NCBI RefSeq assembly: GCF_008802355.1
Contig: NZ_VZRA01000001.1
Location: 986,525-1,050,524, forward strand
Direction of reading: 5' to 3'
DNA length: 64,000 nt
From: Oryzomonas sagensis
GTDB taxonomy: Bacteria > Desulfobacterota > Desulfuromonadia > Geobacterales > Pseudopelobacteraceae
Position numbers and translations under genes: made by a program. Shown here one piece after another: positions 1-8,037 of the stretch; within the stretch, counting starts at the first letter, position 1; each line of letters begins with the position of its first letter. The notes under the pieces were generated by a model. The model was not told the DNA's origin. It made no database searches and worked only from the letters and a program-made list of their open reading frames with translations.

Positions 1-219
1 AAAGACAATATCATAGGGGGTCTCCACACCTGCATAGAAGCCGAGGCGTGGCGGCGTGATGAAGAGCGGCGGGTTCGGGATCACCACGTTGGGCGGACCA
101 ACGGCAACGGCTGGCTGGGGGGCCGGGCCGCTGCCGGTGACGTCCCCCGTGGCCGCAGCCGGTGCGGTGGACGCCATGAGCAGGACGGCGGCGATTGATA
201 CCACGAAGCTCGTGCGCAT
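1..219 (-). CDS. secreted protein of unknown function (3' end outside window)
   Basis: Seen: an open frame of 73 codons runs from an ATG at 219 leftwards off the window edge. The start is preceded by AGGAGA at good spacing. The first ~24 residues (MRTSFVVSIAAVLLMASTAP...AA) form a classical Sec signal peptide with basic n-region, hydrophobic core and Ala-rich cleavage region. A proline-rich stretch follows and then an FYAGVETPYD-type motif. Inference: an exported, probably periplasmic or outer-membrane associated protein. I do not recognise the family with confidence. Only the N-terminus is present, so no function is proposed. A frame on the opposite strand here is a shadow. Confidence 0.6.
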   Translation of the reverse strand, partial: MRTSFVVSIAAVLLMASTAPAAATGDVTGSGPAPQPAVAVGPPNVVIPNPPLFITPPRLGFYAGVETPYDIVF

Positions 220-374
220 GGAGGTCTCCTTTGCGACGGGTTTTTTATTCGAATTATAGCAAGTGTGGTGCCGGCCGGCCATTGCGAATTGCACTCTGGG
301 GGTTACCGACCCTGCGGCGGCTTGCTTGGGACGGTGCAGGAGTATGCCGGGGGGGGGCGGGCGGGAAGGTGGTT

Positions 375-860
375 TTACCGAGGGGCTCCGGCCGGGCGCG
401 TGGCGCCGATGTCGGTAATATAGACCGTCAGATCGCCATTGGGGCGCCTGATAACAACCTCGTCGTCGAGCTTTTTCTGCAGCAGGGCCTGGCCGACCGG
501 CGAATCGATGCTGATTCGCCCCTGGCTTACGTCGAATTCATCCGGGCCGACCAGCTGATAGCAGCGCTCGTTGCCATCCTCGTCTTCGTAGGTTACCCAG
601 CAGCCGAAGGAAACCATCTGGGGGTTGGCCGGGGGGGTGGCCGGTTTGAGCAGCTTGAGCCGGCTCCCCAGGTGTTTCAGCTTGCGGTCGATCTCCCGCA
701 GCCTTTTTTTGCCGTAGATGTATTCCGCATTCTCGGAGCGATCCCCTTCCGCCGCCGCGTCGGACACCCCCTGAACGATCTTGGGGCGTTCCACCCGCCA
801 GAGGTAGTGGAACTCCGCTTCCAGTTTCTTTAATCCCTCAGGGGTAATCAGGTTTGTCAT
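375..860 (-). CDS. greB: transcription elongation factor GreB
   Basis: 161 residues, the usual length of the GreA/GreB family. The N-terminal coiled coil (residues ~1-75) carries the GreB-type signature around RPKIVQGVSDAAAEGDRSEN and AEYIYGKKRLREIDR, including the acidic tip (D and E) that reaches the RNA polymerase active site. The C-terminal half (~80-155) is the FKBP-like domain that binds polymerase. Known role: stimulates transcript cleavage by backtracked RNA polymerase, rescuing stalled complexes in the cytoplasm. The gene is transcribed alone on the minus strand, downstream of the cold-shock gene and separated from it by a strong symmetric hairpin. GreB rather than GreA is chosen because of the Y-I-Y-G-K-K-R-L-R-E-I-D string. 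Confidence 0.93.
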   Translation of the reverse strand: MTNLITPEGLKKLEAEFHYLWRVERPKIVQGVSDAAAEGDRSENAEYIYGKKRLREIDRKLKHLGSRLKLLKPATPPANPQMVSFGCWVTYEDEDGNERCYQLVGPDEFDVSQGRISIDSPVGQALLQKKLDDEVVIRRPNGDLTVYITDIGATRPAGAPR

Positions 861-899
861 AAGCCATCCATGCCGATTTATTTTCGAACCAACAAAAAT

Positions 900-925
900 A
901 AAGCCCCGGATTTCTCCGGGGCTTT
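900..925 (-). terminator. intrinsic terminator after the cold-shock gene
   Basis: Perfect inverted repeat AAGCCCCGG / CCGGGGCTT (901-909 and 916-924) with a 6-base loop. It is flanked by A-rich sequence on one side and T-rich on the other, so it could work in both directions. It lies 28 bases past the csp stop codon and 40 bases before the greB start. Confidence 0.85.
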
Positions 926-952
926 ATCAATCACGCTATAGGATATAAGTGA

Positions 953-1153
953 TTAAACCCTGGTAACGTTGGCGGCCTGCAGACCTTTCGGACCACGGGT
1001 TATTTCGAACGTAACCCTGTCGCCTTCAGCGAGGGATTTGAAGCCGTCGCCAACAATCGCGGAAAAATGAACGAAAACATCCTCGCCACCTTCCTGCTCA
1101 AGAAAACCAAACCCCTTGCTGTCGTTAAACCATTTCACTGTTCCGTTTACCAT
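953..1153 (-). CDS. cold-shock protein (CspA family)
   Basis: 66 residues beginning [20 protein letters not shown], a single cold-shock domain (OB fold). RNP1-like (KGFGFLEQ) and RNP2-like (VFVHFSAI) nucleic-acid binding motifs are visible. The ATG at 1153 was chosen over the longer in-frame extension because it starts exactly at the family N-terminus and is preceded by AGGAG. Known role: single-stranded nucleic-acid chaperone that melts RNA structure. A promoter candidate lies on the minus strand with TTGACA at 1241-1246 and TTACGT at 1218-1223, spacing 17. This would give a leader of roughly 60 bases. The gene ends in a strong terminator. Confidence 0.94.
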   Translation of the reverse strand: MVNGTVKWFNDSKGFGFLEQEGGEDVFVHFSAIVGDGFKSLAEGDRVTFEITRGPKGLQAANVTRV

Positions 1154-1217
1154 GTCTTTACCTTCTCCTGATACAACTCGTTTAATGTGTCCGGGACGAA
1201 CCGTAGACGTTATATCA

Positions 1218-1246
1218 ACGTAACAGTATTTTATCCACAATGTCAA
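1218..1246 (-). promoter_or_regulatory. sigma-70 promoter candidate for csp
   Basis: On the minus strand, a perfect TTGACA (plus coordinates 1241-1246) is followed after 17 bases by TTACGT (1218-1223). It lies 65 bases upstream of the csp start. Prediction only. Confidence 0.5.
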
Positions 1247-1274
1247 ACTTATTAATTATCCGATGCAAAATAAT

Positions 1275-2912
1275 TTATTCCCGCAAAGCTGCCGCGGCAT
1301 GAGACTTGCCGAGGTAATATTCGTAATTCCCCTCGTAGACGCGCATTTCGCCGTGGTCGATCTCGAATACCCGGTCCACCAGCAGGCGCAGGAAGTGGCG
1401 GTCGTGGCTGACCAGCACGACGGTTCCGCCGAACCCCTGCAGGGCCTCCAGCAGGATCTCCCGGGATCTGATGTCCAGATGGTTGGTCGGCTCGTCCAGC
1501 ACCAGGAAATTGACCGGCCGCGCCAGCAGCGTCGCCAGCACCACCCGGCTCTTCTCGCCGCCGGACAGGTTTTCGATGCGTTTGTCCACCGTGTCTCCCT
1601 GGAAGAGAAAGGCGCCCAGCAGGTTGCGGATCATGCCGATAGTGGCCAGGGGCATGGCTGCCTGCACCGTTTCGAAGACGCTCTTCTTTGGGTCGAGGAT
1701 GTCCATGGCGTGCTGGCTGAAATAGCCCAGTTCCACATTGGCACCCAGATTGACGTGGCCCGCGGTCTGTTCGGTCCGGCCGGCAAGGACCTTGAGGAAG
1801 GTGGACTTTCCGGCGCCGTTGACCCCCACCACGGCGATCTTGTTCTGGCGGCGGATGATGCCGGATACCCCGCTGAAAACCGGGTGTACCCCGCCGCCGG
1901 GCAACTGCCAGCTCTTGGCCAGCCCCTCCATGACCACTACGTCGTCCCCGCTCCGGGGCGGTTCGCTGAACTCGAAGCGCACCACCCGCTCCTCGGGCGG
2001 GATCTCGATGCGCTCGATCTTGTCGATCTTCTTGACCCGCGACTGCACCTGGGCCGCATGGGAGGCGCGGGCGGCAAAACGGGCGATGAACTCCTCCTCC
2101 TTGGCCAGCATCTCCTGCTGGCGGCGGTGGCTGGCCAGAAGCTGCTCCCGGCGGATGTCGCGCTCCCGTTCGTAGAAATCGTAATTGCCGCCGTAGGTGG
2201 TAACGGTCTTGTTGGCCACCTCGATGATGCGGGTGACGATGCGGTTCATGAAGTCCCGGTCATGGCTGGTCATGAGCAGCGCGCCGTCGAAGTCGTTGGC
2301 CAGCCACTCCTCCAGCCAGATGATCGACTCCACGTCCAGGTGGTTGGTCGGTTCGTCCAAGAGCAGCACGTCAGGTTTGAGGGTCAGTATCTTGGCCAGG
2401 TTGATGCGCATCTTCCAACCGCCGCTGAAGGACTCCACCGGGTGGTCGAAGCGGTCCGGCCCGATGCCGAGGCCGGTCAGCACGGTCTGGGCCCGGGTGT
2501 CCAGGTCGTAGCCGCCCCGATGCTCGAACTCCTCCTGGGCCACGCCGTAGCGCTCCAGCAGGGCGGCCATGTCGTCGTCGGACCGGGGCAGGCACATGGC
2601 CGCCTCCATCTCCTTCAACTCAGCCGCCAGGCGCATGGTCTCCGCCGAGCCGGCCATGACCTCCTCCAGGGCCGAGCGCCCCGCCATCTCCCCCGCATCC
2701 TGGGAGAAATAGCCGATGGTGGTCCGTTTGGCGCAGGTGATCTCGCCGCCGTCCACCTCTTCTTCGCCGGTGATGATGCGGAAGATGGTGGTCTTGCCGG
2801 CCCCGTTCGGCCCCACCAGGCCGTTGCGCGTGCCGGGGAGTATCTGGAAGCTGGCGTCGCGGAACAGGACCTGCGAGCCGTGCTGCTTGGTGATATTGGA
2901 AAGGTGGATCAT
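1275..2912 (-). CDS. ABC-F family ATPase (Uup/EttA/YbiT-like translation factor)
   Basis: 545 residues from the ATG at 2912 (MIHLSNITKQHG). Two ABC ATPase cassettes occur in tandem without membrane segments. Walker A motifs are GPNGAGKT (N-terminal) and GVNGAGKS (C-terminal). Signature motifs are FSGGWKMR and LSGGEKSR, and Walker B LLLDEPTNHLD occurs in both halves. A charged linker rich in R, Q and E (about residues 240-300) corresponds to the P-site tRNA interaction motif region of ABC-F proteins. Known family role: binds the ribosome E-site and relieves stalled or drug-bound translation. The exact subfamily cannot be fixed by eye. The start was placed at M42 of the open frame because that is where homology to the family begins. 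The gene is divergent from bacterioferritin. Confidence 0.9.
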   Translation of the reverse strand: MIHLSNITKQHGSQVLFRDASFQILPGTRNGLVGPNGAGKTTIFRIITGEEEVDGGEITCAKRTTIGYFSQDAGEMAGRSALEEVMAGSAETMRLAAELKEMEAAMCLPRSDDDMAALLERYGVAQEEFEHRGGYDLDTRAQTVLTGLGIGPDRFDHPVESFSGGWKMRINLAKILTLKPDVLLLDEPTNHLDVESIIWLEEWLANDFDGALLMTSHDRDFMNRIVTRIIEVANKTVTTYGGNYDFYERERDIRREQLLASHRRQQEMLAKEEEFIARFAARASHAAQVQSRVKKIDKIERIEIPPEERVVRFEFSEPPRSGDDVVVMEGLAKSWQLPGGGVHPVFSGVSGIIRRQNKIAVVGVNGAGKSTFLKVLAGRTEQTAGHVNLGANVELGYFSQHAMDILDPKKSVFETVQAAMPLATIGMIRNLLGAFLFQGDTVDKRIENLSGGEKSRVVLATLLARPVNFLVLDEPTNHLDIRSREILLEALQGFGGTVVLVSHDRHFLRLLVDRVFEIDHGEMRVYEGNYEYYLGKSHAAAALRE

Positions 2913-3092
2913 TGGTGTGACGTCGCTCCTCGTACTGGAATGGACTGCACCAGATAGCACGAGCGGCGTCGCCCCGCAACCAATTTTTGCGCCGGCGGCT
3001 CCGGGTACTTGACCGGCGGGGAAAGTATGTTTCAATAAACCTGGTGCCCCAAGCGGGACCGAACGAAATCACCGGGTAAAGGAGCTGTCGCC

Positions 3093-3560
3093 ATGAAGGG
3101 AAACGACAAGATCATCGAACACCTCAATCTGCGCCTGGCAGAGGAGCTGACCGCCATCAACCAGTATATGGTCCATGCGGAGATGTGCGACAACTGGGAC
3201 TACGACCGGTTGCACAAGGCCATCGAGAAGCGCGCCATCGACGAGATGAAGCACGCCGAAAAACTGATTGCCCGCATCCTCTTCCTGGAAGGGCGCCCCA
3301 TCGTCAGCGACCTCAACAAGATCCATATCGGTGCCGAGGTGCCCAAGATGCATGCAAACGACCGGAGTGCCGAAGAGGCCGCCATCAAGGGATACAACGA
3401 GAGCATCAGGCTGGCGGTGGAGGTGGGCGACAACGGGACCCGCGAATTGCTGGAGGACATCCTGGAGGAGGAAGAGGCGCACATCGACTGGCTGGAAGCA
3501 CAGCTCGACCAGATCAAGCAGATGGGTGCCCAGAACTACCTGGTGGAGCAGATGCACTGA
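3093..3560 (+). CDS. bfr: bacterioferritin
   Basis: 155 residues, normal length for a 24-mer bacterioferritin subunit. All ferroxidase ligands are in place by my count: E18, E51, H54, E94, E127 and H130, plus Y25. Met52, the axial ligand of the inter-subunit haem, is present (DEMKHAEK), so this is a haem-type bacterioferritin rather than a plain ferritin. Known role: oxidises Fe(II) with oxygen or peroxide and stores ferric mineral in the cytoplasm, protecting against Fenton chemistry. The gene is single, with an AGGAG-like ribosome site (AAAGGAG) just upstream. It is followed immediately by a 201-bp palindromic element. In an iron-respiring bacterium it would buffer iron supply. Confidence 0.95.
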   Translation: MKGNDKIIEHLNLRLAEELTAINQYMVHAEMCDNWDYDRLHKAIEKRAIDEMKHAEKLIARILFLEGRPIVSDLNKIHIGAEVPKMHANDRSAEEAAIKGYNESIRLAVEVGDNGTRELLEDILEEEEAHIDWLEAQLDQIKQMGAQNYLVEQMH

Positions 3561-3561
3561 C

Positions 3562-3762
3562 AGGCTGTTGAAAAACAGCCATCAGGCCTTCGTCCTCGAA
3601 CGCCCTTTCGTGCGGCGTAGCGCCCCTCATCCTATCCTTCTCCCTAGGGGAGCAGGGATACCGTTACCCTCTCCCTCTGGGAGAGGGTGGCCAAAGGCCG
3701 GGTGAGGGCCTCCGCGGGGCTTGTCTAGCGAGTGCGCCGATCCGACTATTCTTGAACAACCT
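3562..3762 (+). repeat. 201-bp palindromic element, family 1, copy A
   Basis: Begins AGGCTGTTGAAAAA and ends with the imperfect complement TTCTTGAACAACCT. It contains a series of hairpins: GGCTGTT/AACAGCC, a CTTCTCCC-type arm pair, CCCTCTCCC/GGGAGAGGG and GGCC/GGCC. Nearly identical copies of the same length lie at 23186-23386 and 54384-54584, and a shortened one at 46514-46633. The right end overlaps the 3' end of mocA and supplies its stop codon. No coding potential. Confidence 0.9.
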
Positions 3763-4354
3763 TGAGTTCTCTCCAGACCGTGACGATGTGGCGGTAATCC
3801 TCGGGGGTGTCCATGTCCAGCACCACCCCTTGATCCTCGGTCTCCAGATGGCGGAGCCGCCCCGGGTCGCGGCGGACCAGGTCGCGCAGGGTGCCGGTGT
3901 CGTCGAGTTCGTCGAGAATCCCGCGGGGGAAGCAGGTAGGGTGGCCGCGCCTCCCCCCGTGGGAGGGGATGATGATGGCCCTCGGGTCGCGGCGGTGCGC
4001 CGCCAGCAACCCGGCGACGGTTGCGGGCAAGACCAGGGGGTGGTCGCAGGGGGCGATGAGGACCCCGCTGACGGTGGGCGGCAGTGCCGCGCGGCCGGTC
4101 CTGACCGAGCATGCCATATCGCCGTGTGGGTCCGTGGTCCGCACGATGCGAACCGGATGGCGGCGGGCCTCCTCGGCCACGGCCTCCCCCTGGGGGCCCA
4201 CCACCACGATGACCTCTTCCGCCCCCCCGGCCAGCAGGCCTTCCAGGCAGCGGGTAATGACCGTCGTACCGCCCAAGGGGAGCAGTTGCTTGCAGGTCCC
4301 CATGCGCCGGGAGAGGCCGGCGGCCAGGAGGATCGCCCCGACCCGGCCCGTCAC
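3746..4354 (-). CDS. mocA: MobA-like nucleotidyltransferase (molybdenum cofactor cytidylyltransferase type)
   Basis: 202 residues from the GTG at 4354, which overlaps the xdhC stop in a GTGA arrangement, so translation is probably coupled. The N-terminus [20 protein letters not shown] is the NTP-transferase signature (GLSxRMG, with K binding the nucleotide). PCDHPLV and the D-x-D-type [12 protein letters not shown] segment match MocA. Known role of the family: attaches CMP to molybdopterin to make the dinucleotide form used by xanthine-oxidase-type enzymes, which fits the iorAB and xdhC genes in the same operon. Odd: the last codons (VVQE and stop) lie inside a dispersed 201-bp repeat, so the native C-terminus has been replaced. 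Confidence 0.85.
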   Translation of the reverse strand: MTGRVGAILLAAGLSRRMGTCKQLLPLGGTTVITRCLEGLLAGGAEEVIVVVGPQGEAVAEEARRHPVRIVRTTDPHGDMACSVRTGRAALPPTVSGVLIAPCDHPLVLPATVAGLLAAHRRDPRAIIIPSHGGRRGHPTCFPRGILDELDDTGTLRDLVRRDPGRLRHLETEDQGVVLDMDTPEDYRHIVTVWRELKVVQE

Positions 4355-5118
4355 GGTTTTTTCCTGAGTTGGATCAACTGCCCTACGATGCTGACTGCGA
4401 TCTCCTCCGGGGTCTGGGCGCCGATGTCCAGGCCGACCGGGGTGACGATCCGCCTTCGCTGTTCCTCGCCAACCCCCTCCTGCTCCAGGAGCGCCAGCAG
4501 GGTCTCCCGCTTGCGCCGGCTTCCCAACAGGCCCACGAACCCGGCCTCGGTGGCCAGGCATCCCCGCACGGCGTCGAAGTCGTGCAGGTGCCCCGGCGTG
4601 GCGATCACCACGAAGCTCTCCCGGTCGAGCGCCAGCTGCCCGAAAGCCTCTTTCCCCGGGGCGCAGACGATGGCGTCGGCCCCGGGGAGCAGGGCGTGGG
4701 TGCTGCAGTCGGGACGGTCGTCAACCACGGTCACGCGGAAGCCGCAGGTATGGGCGAGCAGTGTGACCGCCCTGCCCACATGACCGGCCCCGAACATGAC
4801 CAGGAGCGGCCGGCGCCCCTGGGGGTCGATAAAGACCGTCATGCTGCCGCCGCAGGCAAAGCCCTGCTCCTCGGTCAGCACAAAGGGGAGGGTACGCTGT
4901 TCACCGTCGCCGAGGGCGGCCTGGGCCGCCCGGACGCTCTCCAACTCCACCCTGCCGCCTCCCACGCTCCCCAGCACGGTCCCGTCATTCCGCACCAGCA
5001 TCTTGGCGCCGGACTTGCGGGGGGACGAGCCGCTGTGGGCGACGACGGTGGCCAGGACAAACGGTTCGCCCTGCCGGGCGAGCCGCGCCATCTCCTCGTA
5101 GAGTTCCAGATCGGTCAT
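4351..5118 (-). CDS. xdhC: XdhC/CoxI family molybdenum-enzyme maturation protein
   Basis: 255 residues starting [10 protein letters not shown] at 5118; the start overlaps the upstream stop as ATGA. The N-terminal XdhC/CoxI domain contains the conserved [13 protein letters not shown] and GFACGGSM strings. The C-terminal Rossmann-like XdhC_C domain starts at [14 protein letters not shown] (about residue 105). Known role: binds molybdenum cofactor, promotes its sulfuration and inserts it into xanthine-oxidase-family enzymes. It sits third in a four-gene operon iorA-iorB-xdhC-mocA with 4-base overlaps throughout, so it most likely serves the hydroxylase encoded just upstream. Confidence 0.88.
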   Translation of the reverse strand: MTDLELYEEMARLARQGEPFVLATVVAHSGSSPRKSGAKMLVRNDGTVLGSVGGGRVELESVRAAQAALGDGEQRTLPFVLTEEQGFACGGSMTVFIDPQGRRPLLVMFGAGHVGRAVTLLAHTCGFRVTVVDDRPDCSTHALLPGADAIVCAPGKEAFGQLALDRESFVVIATPGHLHDFDAVRGCLATEAGFVGLLGSRRKRETLLALLEQEGVGEEQRRRIVTPVGLDIGAQTPEEIAVSIVGQLIQLRKKP

Positions 5119-7292
5119 GCCGTGCCCCGGGCGGCCGCTACCTTCTCCGGCGTCAGGGGGAGCGAACGCACCCGGGCGCCCGTGGCGGCGAACAGGGCGT
5201 TGGCCACGGCCGGCGCGATGGGGGGGACGCCCGGCTCGCCCACGCCGCCGGGCGGCTCGTCGCTGGGGATGATGTGCACCTCCACCCGGGGCGAGCCCTG
5301 CATGCGCACCAGCGGGTAGGTATCGAAGTTGCCCTGCTCCACCCGGCCGTTCTTGAGGGTGATGGCTCCGTAGAGCGCCGCCGAGAGCCCGAAGACGATG
5401 CCCGATTCCATCTGGGCCGCGATGGTGTCCGGGTTGACGATCCGGCCGCAGTCGATGGCGCAGACGACGCGATGGACCTGCACCTGGCCCGCGGCATCCA
5501 GGGAGACCTCGGCCACCTGGGCGATAAAGCTGCCGAAGGACTCGTGCACGGCGATGCCCCGGCCGGTGCCGGCTGGCAGCTTCGTACCCCAGCCCGCCTT
5601 TTCGGCCGCGGTCTGTAGCACGGCCAGGTGGCGGGGATGGTGTGCCAGCAGCGAGCGGCGGTACTGGTAGGGGTCTAAGCCTGCGCTGTGGGCCAATTCG
5701 TCCAGGAAGCTCTCCACCACAAAGGCGTTGTGGGAATGCCCCACCGAGCGCCACCAGAGCACCGGCACCCCGTTCGTCGTGGTGTGCAGGTCCACCAGCA
5801 CGTTGGGGATGTTATAGGATATCTCCGAGGCGCCCTCAACCGAGGTGTGGTCGATACCCCCTTTCACCATGGCCGACTCGAAGGGGGTGCCGGCGATGAT
5901 GGACTGCCCCACGATGGTGTGGCGCCAGGCCAGGGGGAAGCCCGTGCCGTCCAGGCAGGCGGCGATGCGGTCATACCACATGGGGCGGTAGTAGCCGGCC
6001 CGCATGTCGTCCTCGCGGGAGCGGATCACCTTGACCGGTTTCCCGACCGCCTTGGCCACCTGCACCGCCTCGATGACGAAGTCCGACCCGGTGCAGGCCC
6101 TCCGGCCGAACCCCCCGCCCAGGAAGGTGGTCTCCAGGCTGACCTGTTCCGGCTTGAGCCCGGCCTCCCGAGCAGCGGCGTTGCGGTCCGCGGTCTGGAA
6201 CTGGGAGCCGGTGCGGATCAGGCAGCTCTCCTTCTTCAGATCCACGAAGCAGTTGAGCGGTTCCATGGTGGCATGGGCCAGGTAGGGCACCTCGTACTCG
6301 GCCTGGAGGGTGCGGGCCGCCTTGGCCAGTTCGGCCGGGGCGTCGCCGTCATGGCGTGCCGCCAACCCCGGCATGGCGGAGAGCCGGCTATACTCCTCGC
6401 GCATGGCGGGTGTGGAGATTTGCGCCCACTGCCCCTCGTTCCAGGTAATCTCCAGCAGTTCGCGCCCCTTCTGGGCCGGCCAGAAGCCGTCGGCCACCAC
6501 CGCCACCCCGGCGGGCACGGCCACCACCTGCTTCACCCCCGGCACCGCCAGGGCCTTCTGCGGATCGAAACCTTTCACCGTGCCGCCGAAGACCGGCGGC
6601 CGGGCGATGACCGCGGTCAGCATGCCGGGGGTGTGCACGTCGATGCCGAAGAGCGCCGTGCCGTTGATCTTGGCCGGGCTGTCCAGGCGGTGGATCGCTT
6701 TGCCGAGCAGTTGCCGTTGTTTTAGGCCCTTCAGCTTCGGCTCCCGGGGTACCGGCAGTTTGGCGGCCCGGGCCGCCAGGCTGCCGTAGCCGGAGCGCTT
6801 GCCGCCGGGGCCGATGACCACGCCGTTCTCGGCCCGGCAGGTTGCAGGCTCCACCCGCCACCCCTTGGCTGCCGCCGCCACCAGCATCTCGCGGGCCGCC
6901 GCGCCGGCCCTGGAGAGCCGCTCCCATTCGGAGCGCACGCTGCTGCTGCCGCCGGTCACCATGAAAGGGCCGTACTGGGCATGGTTGTATTCCGGCGCCA
7001 CCGGTGCCGCCTCGACCCGCACCTTGTTCCAGTCGCACGCAAGCTCCTCGGCGATCAGCATGGGGAGGGAGGTGTAGACCCCCTGGCCCATCTCGGACTT
7101 GTTGACGATGACGGTCACGCTGCCGTCGGTGCCGATGCGCAGGAAGGCGTTGGGGGCGAAGGTCGTTGTCGCGGCAGCGGCGGCAGCGGCGCGGCCGCCC
7201 AGGGGGATATGGCAGGCCAGGACCAGCCCGCCTCCCGCCAGTAGGCCGGTCTTGATGAAGTCCCGTCGGCTCACCTTGATGATCCCGCTCAT
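5115..7292 (-). CDS. iorB: molybdopterin-binding large subunit of a xanthine-oxidase-family hydroxylase (IorB-like)
   Basis: 725 residues. The N-terminus has a twin-arginine signal ([15 protein letters not shown]...), so the folded cofactor-loaded complex is probably exported to the periplasm. Aldehyde-oxidase/xanthine-dehydrogenase molybdopterin domains follow, with [15 protein letters not shown] and [18 protein letters not shown], the latter containing the catalytic E of the GVGE motif. Length and TAT signal match the isoquinoline 1-oxidoreductase beta-subunit group, not classical XDH. Substrate cannot be read from sequence: an aldehyde or N-heterocycle is possible. The start at 7292 overlaps the small-subunit stop (ATGA). 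No FAD subunit gene is present, as usual for this group, which passes electrons to a cytochrome. Confidence 0.88.
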   Translation of the reverse strand: MSGIIKVSRRDFIKTGLLAGGGLVLACHIPLGGRAAAAAAATTTFAPNAFLRIGTDGSVTVIVNKSEMGQGVYTSLPMLIAEELACDWNKVRVEAAPVAPEYNHAQYGPFMVTGGSSSVRSEWERLSRAGAAAREMLVAAAAKGWRVEPATCRAENGVVIGPGGKRSGYGSLAARAAKLPVPREPKLKGLKQRQLLGKAIHRLDSPAKINGTALFGIDVHTPGMLTAVIARPPVFGGTVKGFDPQKALAVPGVKQVVAVPAGVAVVADGFWPAQKGRELLEITWNEGQWAQISTPAMREEYSRLSAMPGLAARHDGDAPAELAKAARTLQAEYEVPYLAHATMEPLNCFVDLKKESCLIRTGSQFQTADRNAAAREAGLKPEQVSLETTFLGGGFGRRACTGSDFVIEAVQVAKAVGKPVKVIRSREDDMRAGYYRPMWYDRIAACLDGTGFPLAWRHTIVGQSIIAGTPFESAMVKGGIDHTSVEGASEISYNIPNVLVDLHTTTNGVPVLWWRSVGHSHNAFVVESFLDELAHSAGLDPYQYRRSLLAHHPRHLAVLQTAAEKAGWGTKLPAGTGRGIAVHESFGSFIAQVAEVSLDAAGQVQVHRVVCAIDCGRIVNPDTIAAQMESGIVFGLSAALYGAITLKNGRVEQGNFDTYPLVRMQGSPRVEVHIIPSDEPPGGVGEPGVPPIAPAVANALFAATGARVRSLPLTPEKVAAARGTA

Positions 7293-7753
7293 GACTGTTT
7301 ACCTCCCTTCCCGCCCGCGGCGGCGGTATGGATCGCCCGCCGGATGCGGCCGTAGGTGCCGCAGCGGCAGAGGTTGCCGCTCATGGCGCTGTCGATGTCC
7401 GCATCCGTGGGGTGGGGCTTCTCTTTCATGAGCGCCACGGCGCTCATGATCTGCCCCGGCTGGCAGTAGCCGCACTGGGAGACCTCGTCGGCCAGCCAGG
7501 CCTTTTTCACGGGATGGTTTGCGGCGATCCCCTCGATGGTGGTGACCTTTTTGCCCTGTACCTCGCTCAGCGGCGTGATGCAGGAGCGTTCCGCCCGGCC
7601 GTCGATATGGACCGTGCAGGCGCCGCACAGACCCTCGCCGCAGCCGAACTTGGTGCCGGTGAGATGCAGGTGGTCCCGCAGCACCCAGAGGAGCGGGGTG
7701 TCGGGGCTGAGGTCCACGGACTGTTTCTTGCCGTTGAGGGAGAAGGTGATCAC
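7289..7753 (-). CDS. iorA: [2Fe-2S] small subunit of molybdenum hydroxylase (IorA-like)
   Basis: 154 residues from a GTG at 7753 preceded by AAGGAGG, an almost ideal ribosome site. Longer in-frame starts lack one. The plant-ferredoxin-type cluster motif [15 protein letters not shown] lies near residues 40-55, and the C-terminal four-helix [2Fe-2S] domain has CGYCQPGQI and [11 protein letters not shown]. These are the two clusters that carry electrons away from the molybdenum site in xanthine-oxidase-family enzymes. First gene of the operon; no promoter of recognised class is obvious in the 280 bases upstream. It lacks its own signal and would be carried out with the TAT-tagged large subunit. 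Confidence 0.9.
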   Translation of the reverse strand: MITFSLNGKKQSVDLSPDTPLLWVLRDHLHLTGTKFGCGEGLCGACTVHIDGRAERSCITPLSEVQGKKVTTIEGIAANHPVKKAWLADEVSQCGYCQPGQIMSAVALMKEKPHPTDADIDSAMSGNLCRCGTYGRIRRAIHTAAAGGKGGKQS

Positions 7754-7960
7754 GGTTTCCTCCTTTAGTATGGCGCTGCCATGGGGGGAGAAGGCGGAGA
7801 GGTCGTTCTCATGTCGTGCAGAAAAATTGTAGCCGGAAACCGTGCCATGGCAAGGGGGGGATGCATTAAAATGGTATAAAGTCAAGTGGGGTATCAGGCT
7901 GCAATAGCAGTGGAAATGTCTCGGGAAGGGAAAAGGGCGGTTGCCGTAAAATGAGCTAGT

Positions 7961-8020
7961 GCAGCCTCACCCACCCCCGAACCCCCTCCCGTTGGAGAGA
8001 CCGGAGTCAGGGGAGGGGGC
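7961..8020 (+). repeat. REP-like GC-rich palindromic stretch
   Basis: Between the pcrA stop and the iorA promoter region lies a C-rich then G-rich stretch (CCCCCTCCC ... GGGAGGGGG type) able to fold on itself. It resembles the hairpin modules of the 201-bp family but is not a full copy. No gene is seen in 7754-8037. Confidence 0.4.
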
Positions 8021-8037
8021 TTGAATGCTTCAATCTG

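Noticed and set aside
1263-2957. Long plus-strand open frame (564 codons) opposite the ABC-F gene, and similar long antisense frames across the window (for example opposite pcrA, katG, uvrB and ppdK)
   Set aside because: They are shadows of GC-rich genes: composition is rich in His, Gln, Gly, Ala and Arg, there is no family resemblance, and the real gene on the other strand has intact motifs.
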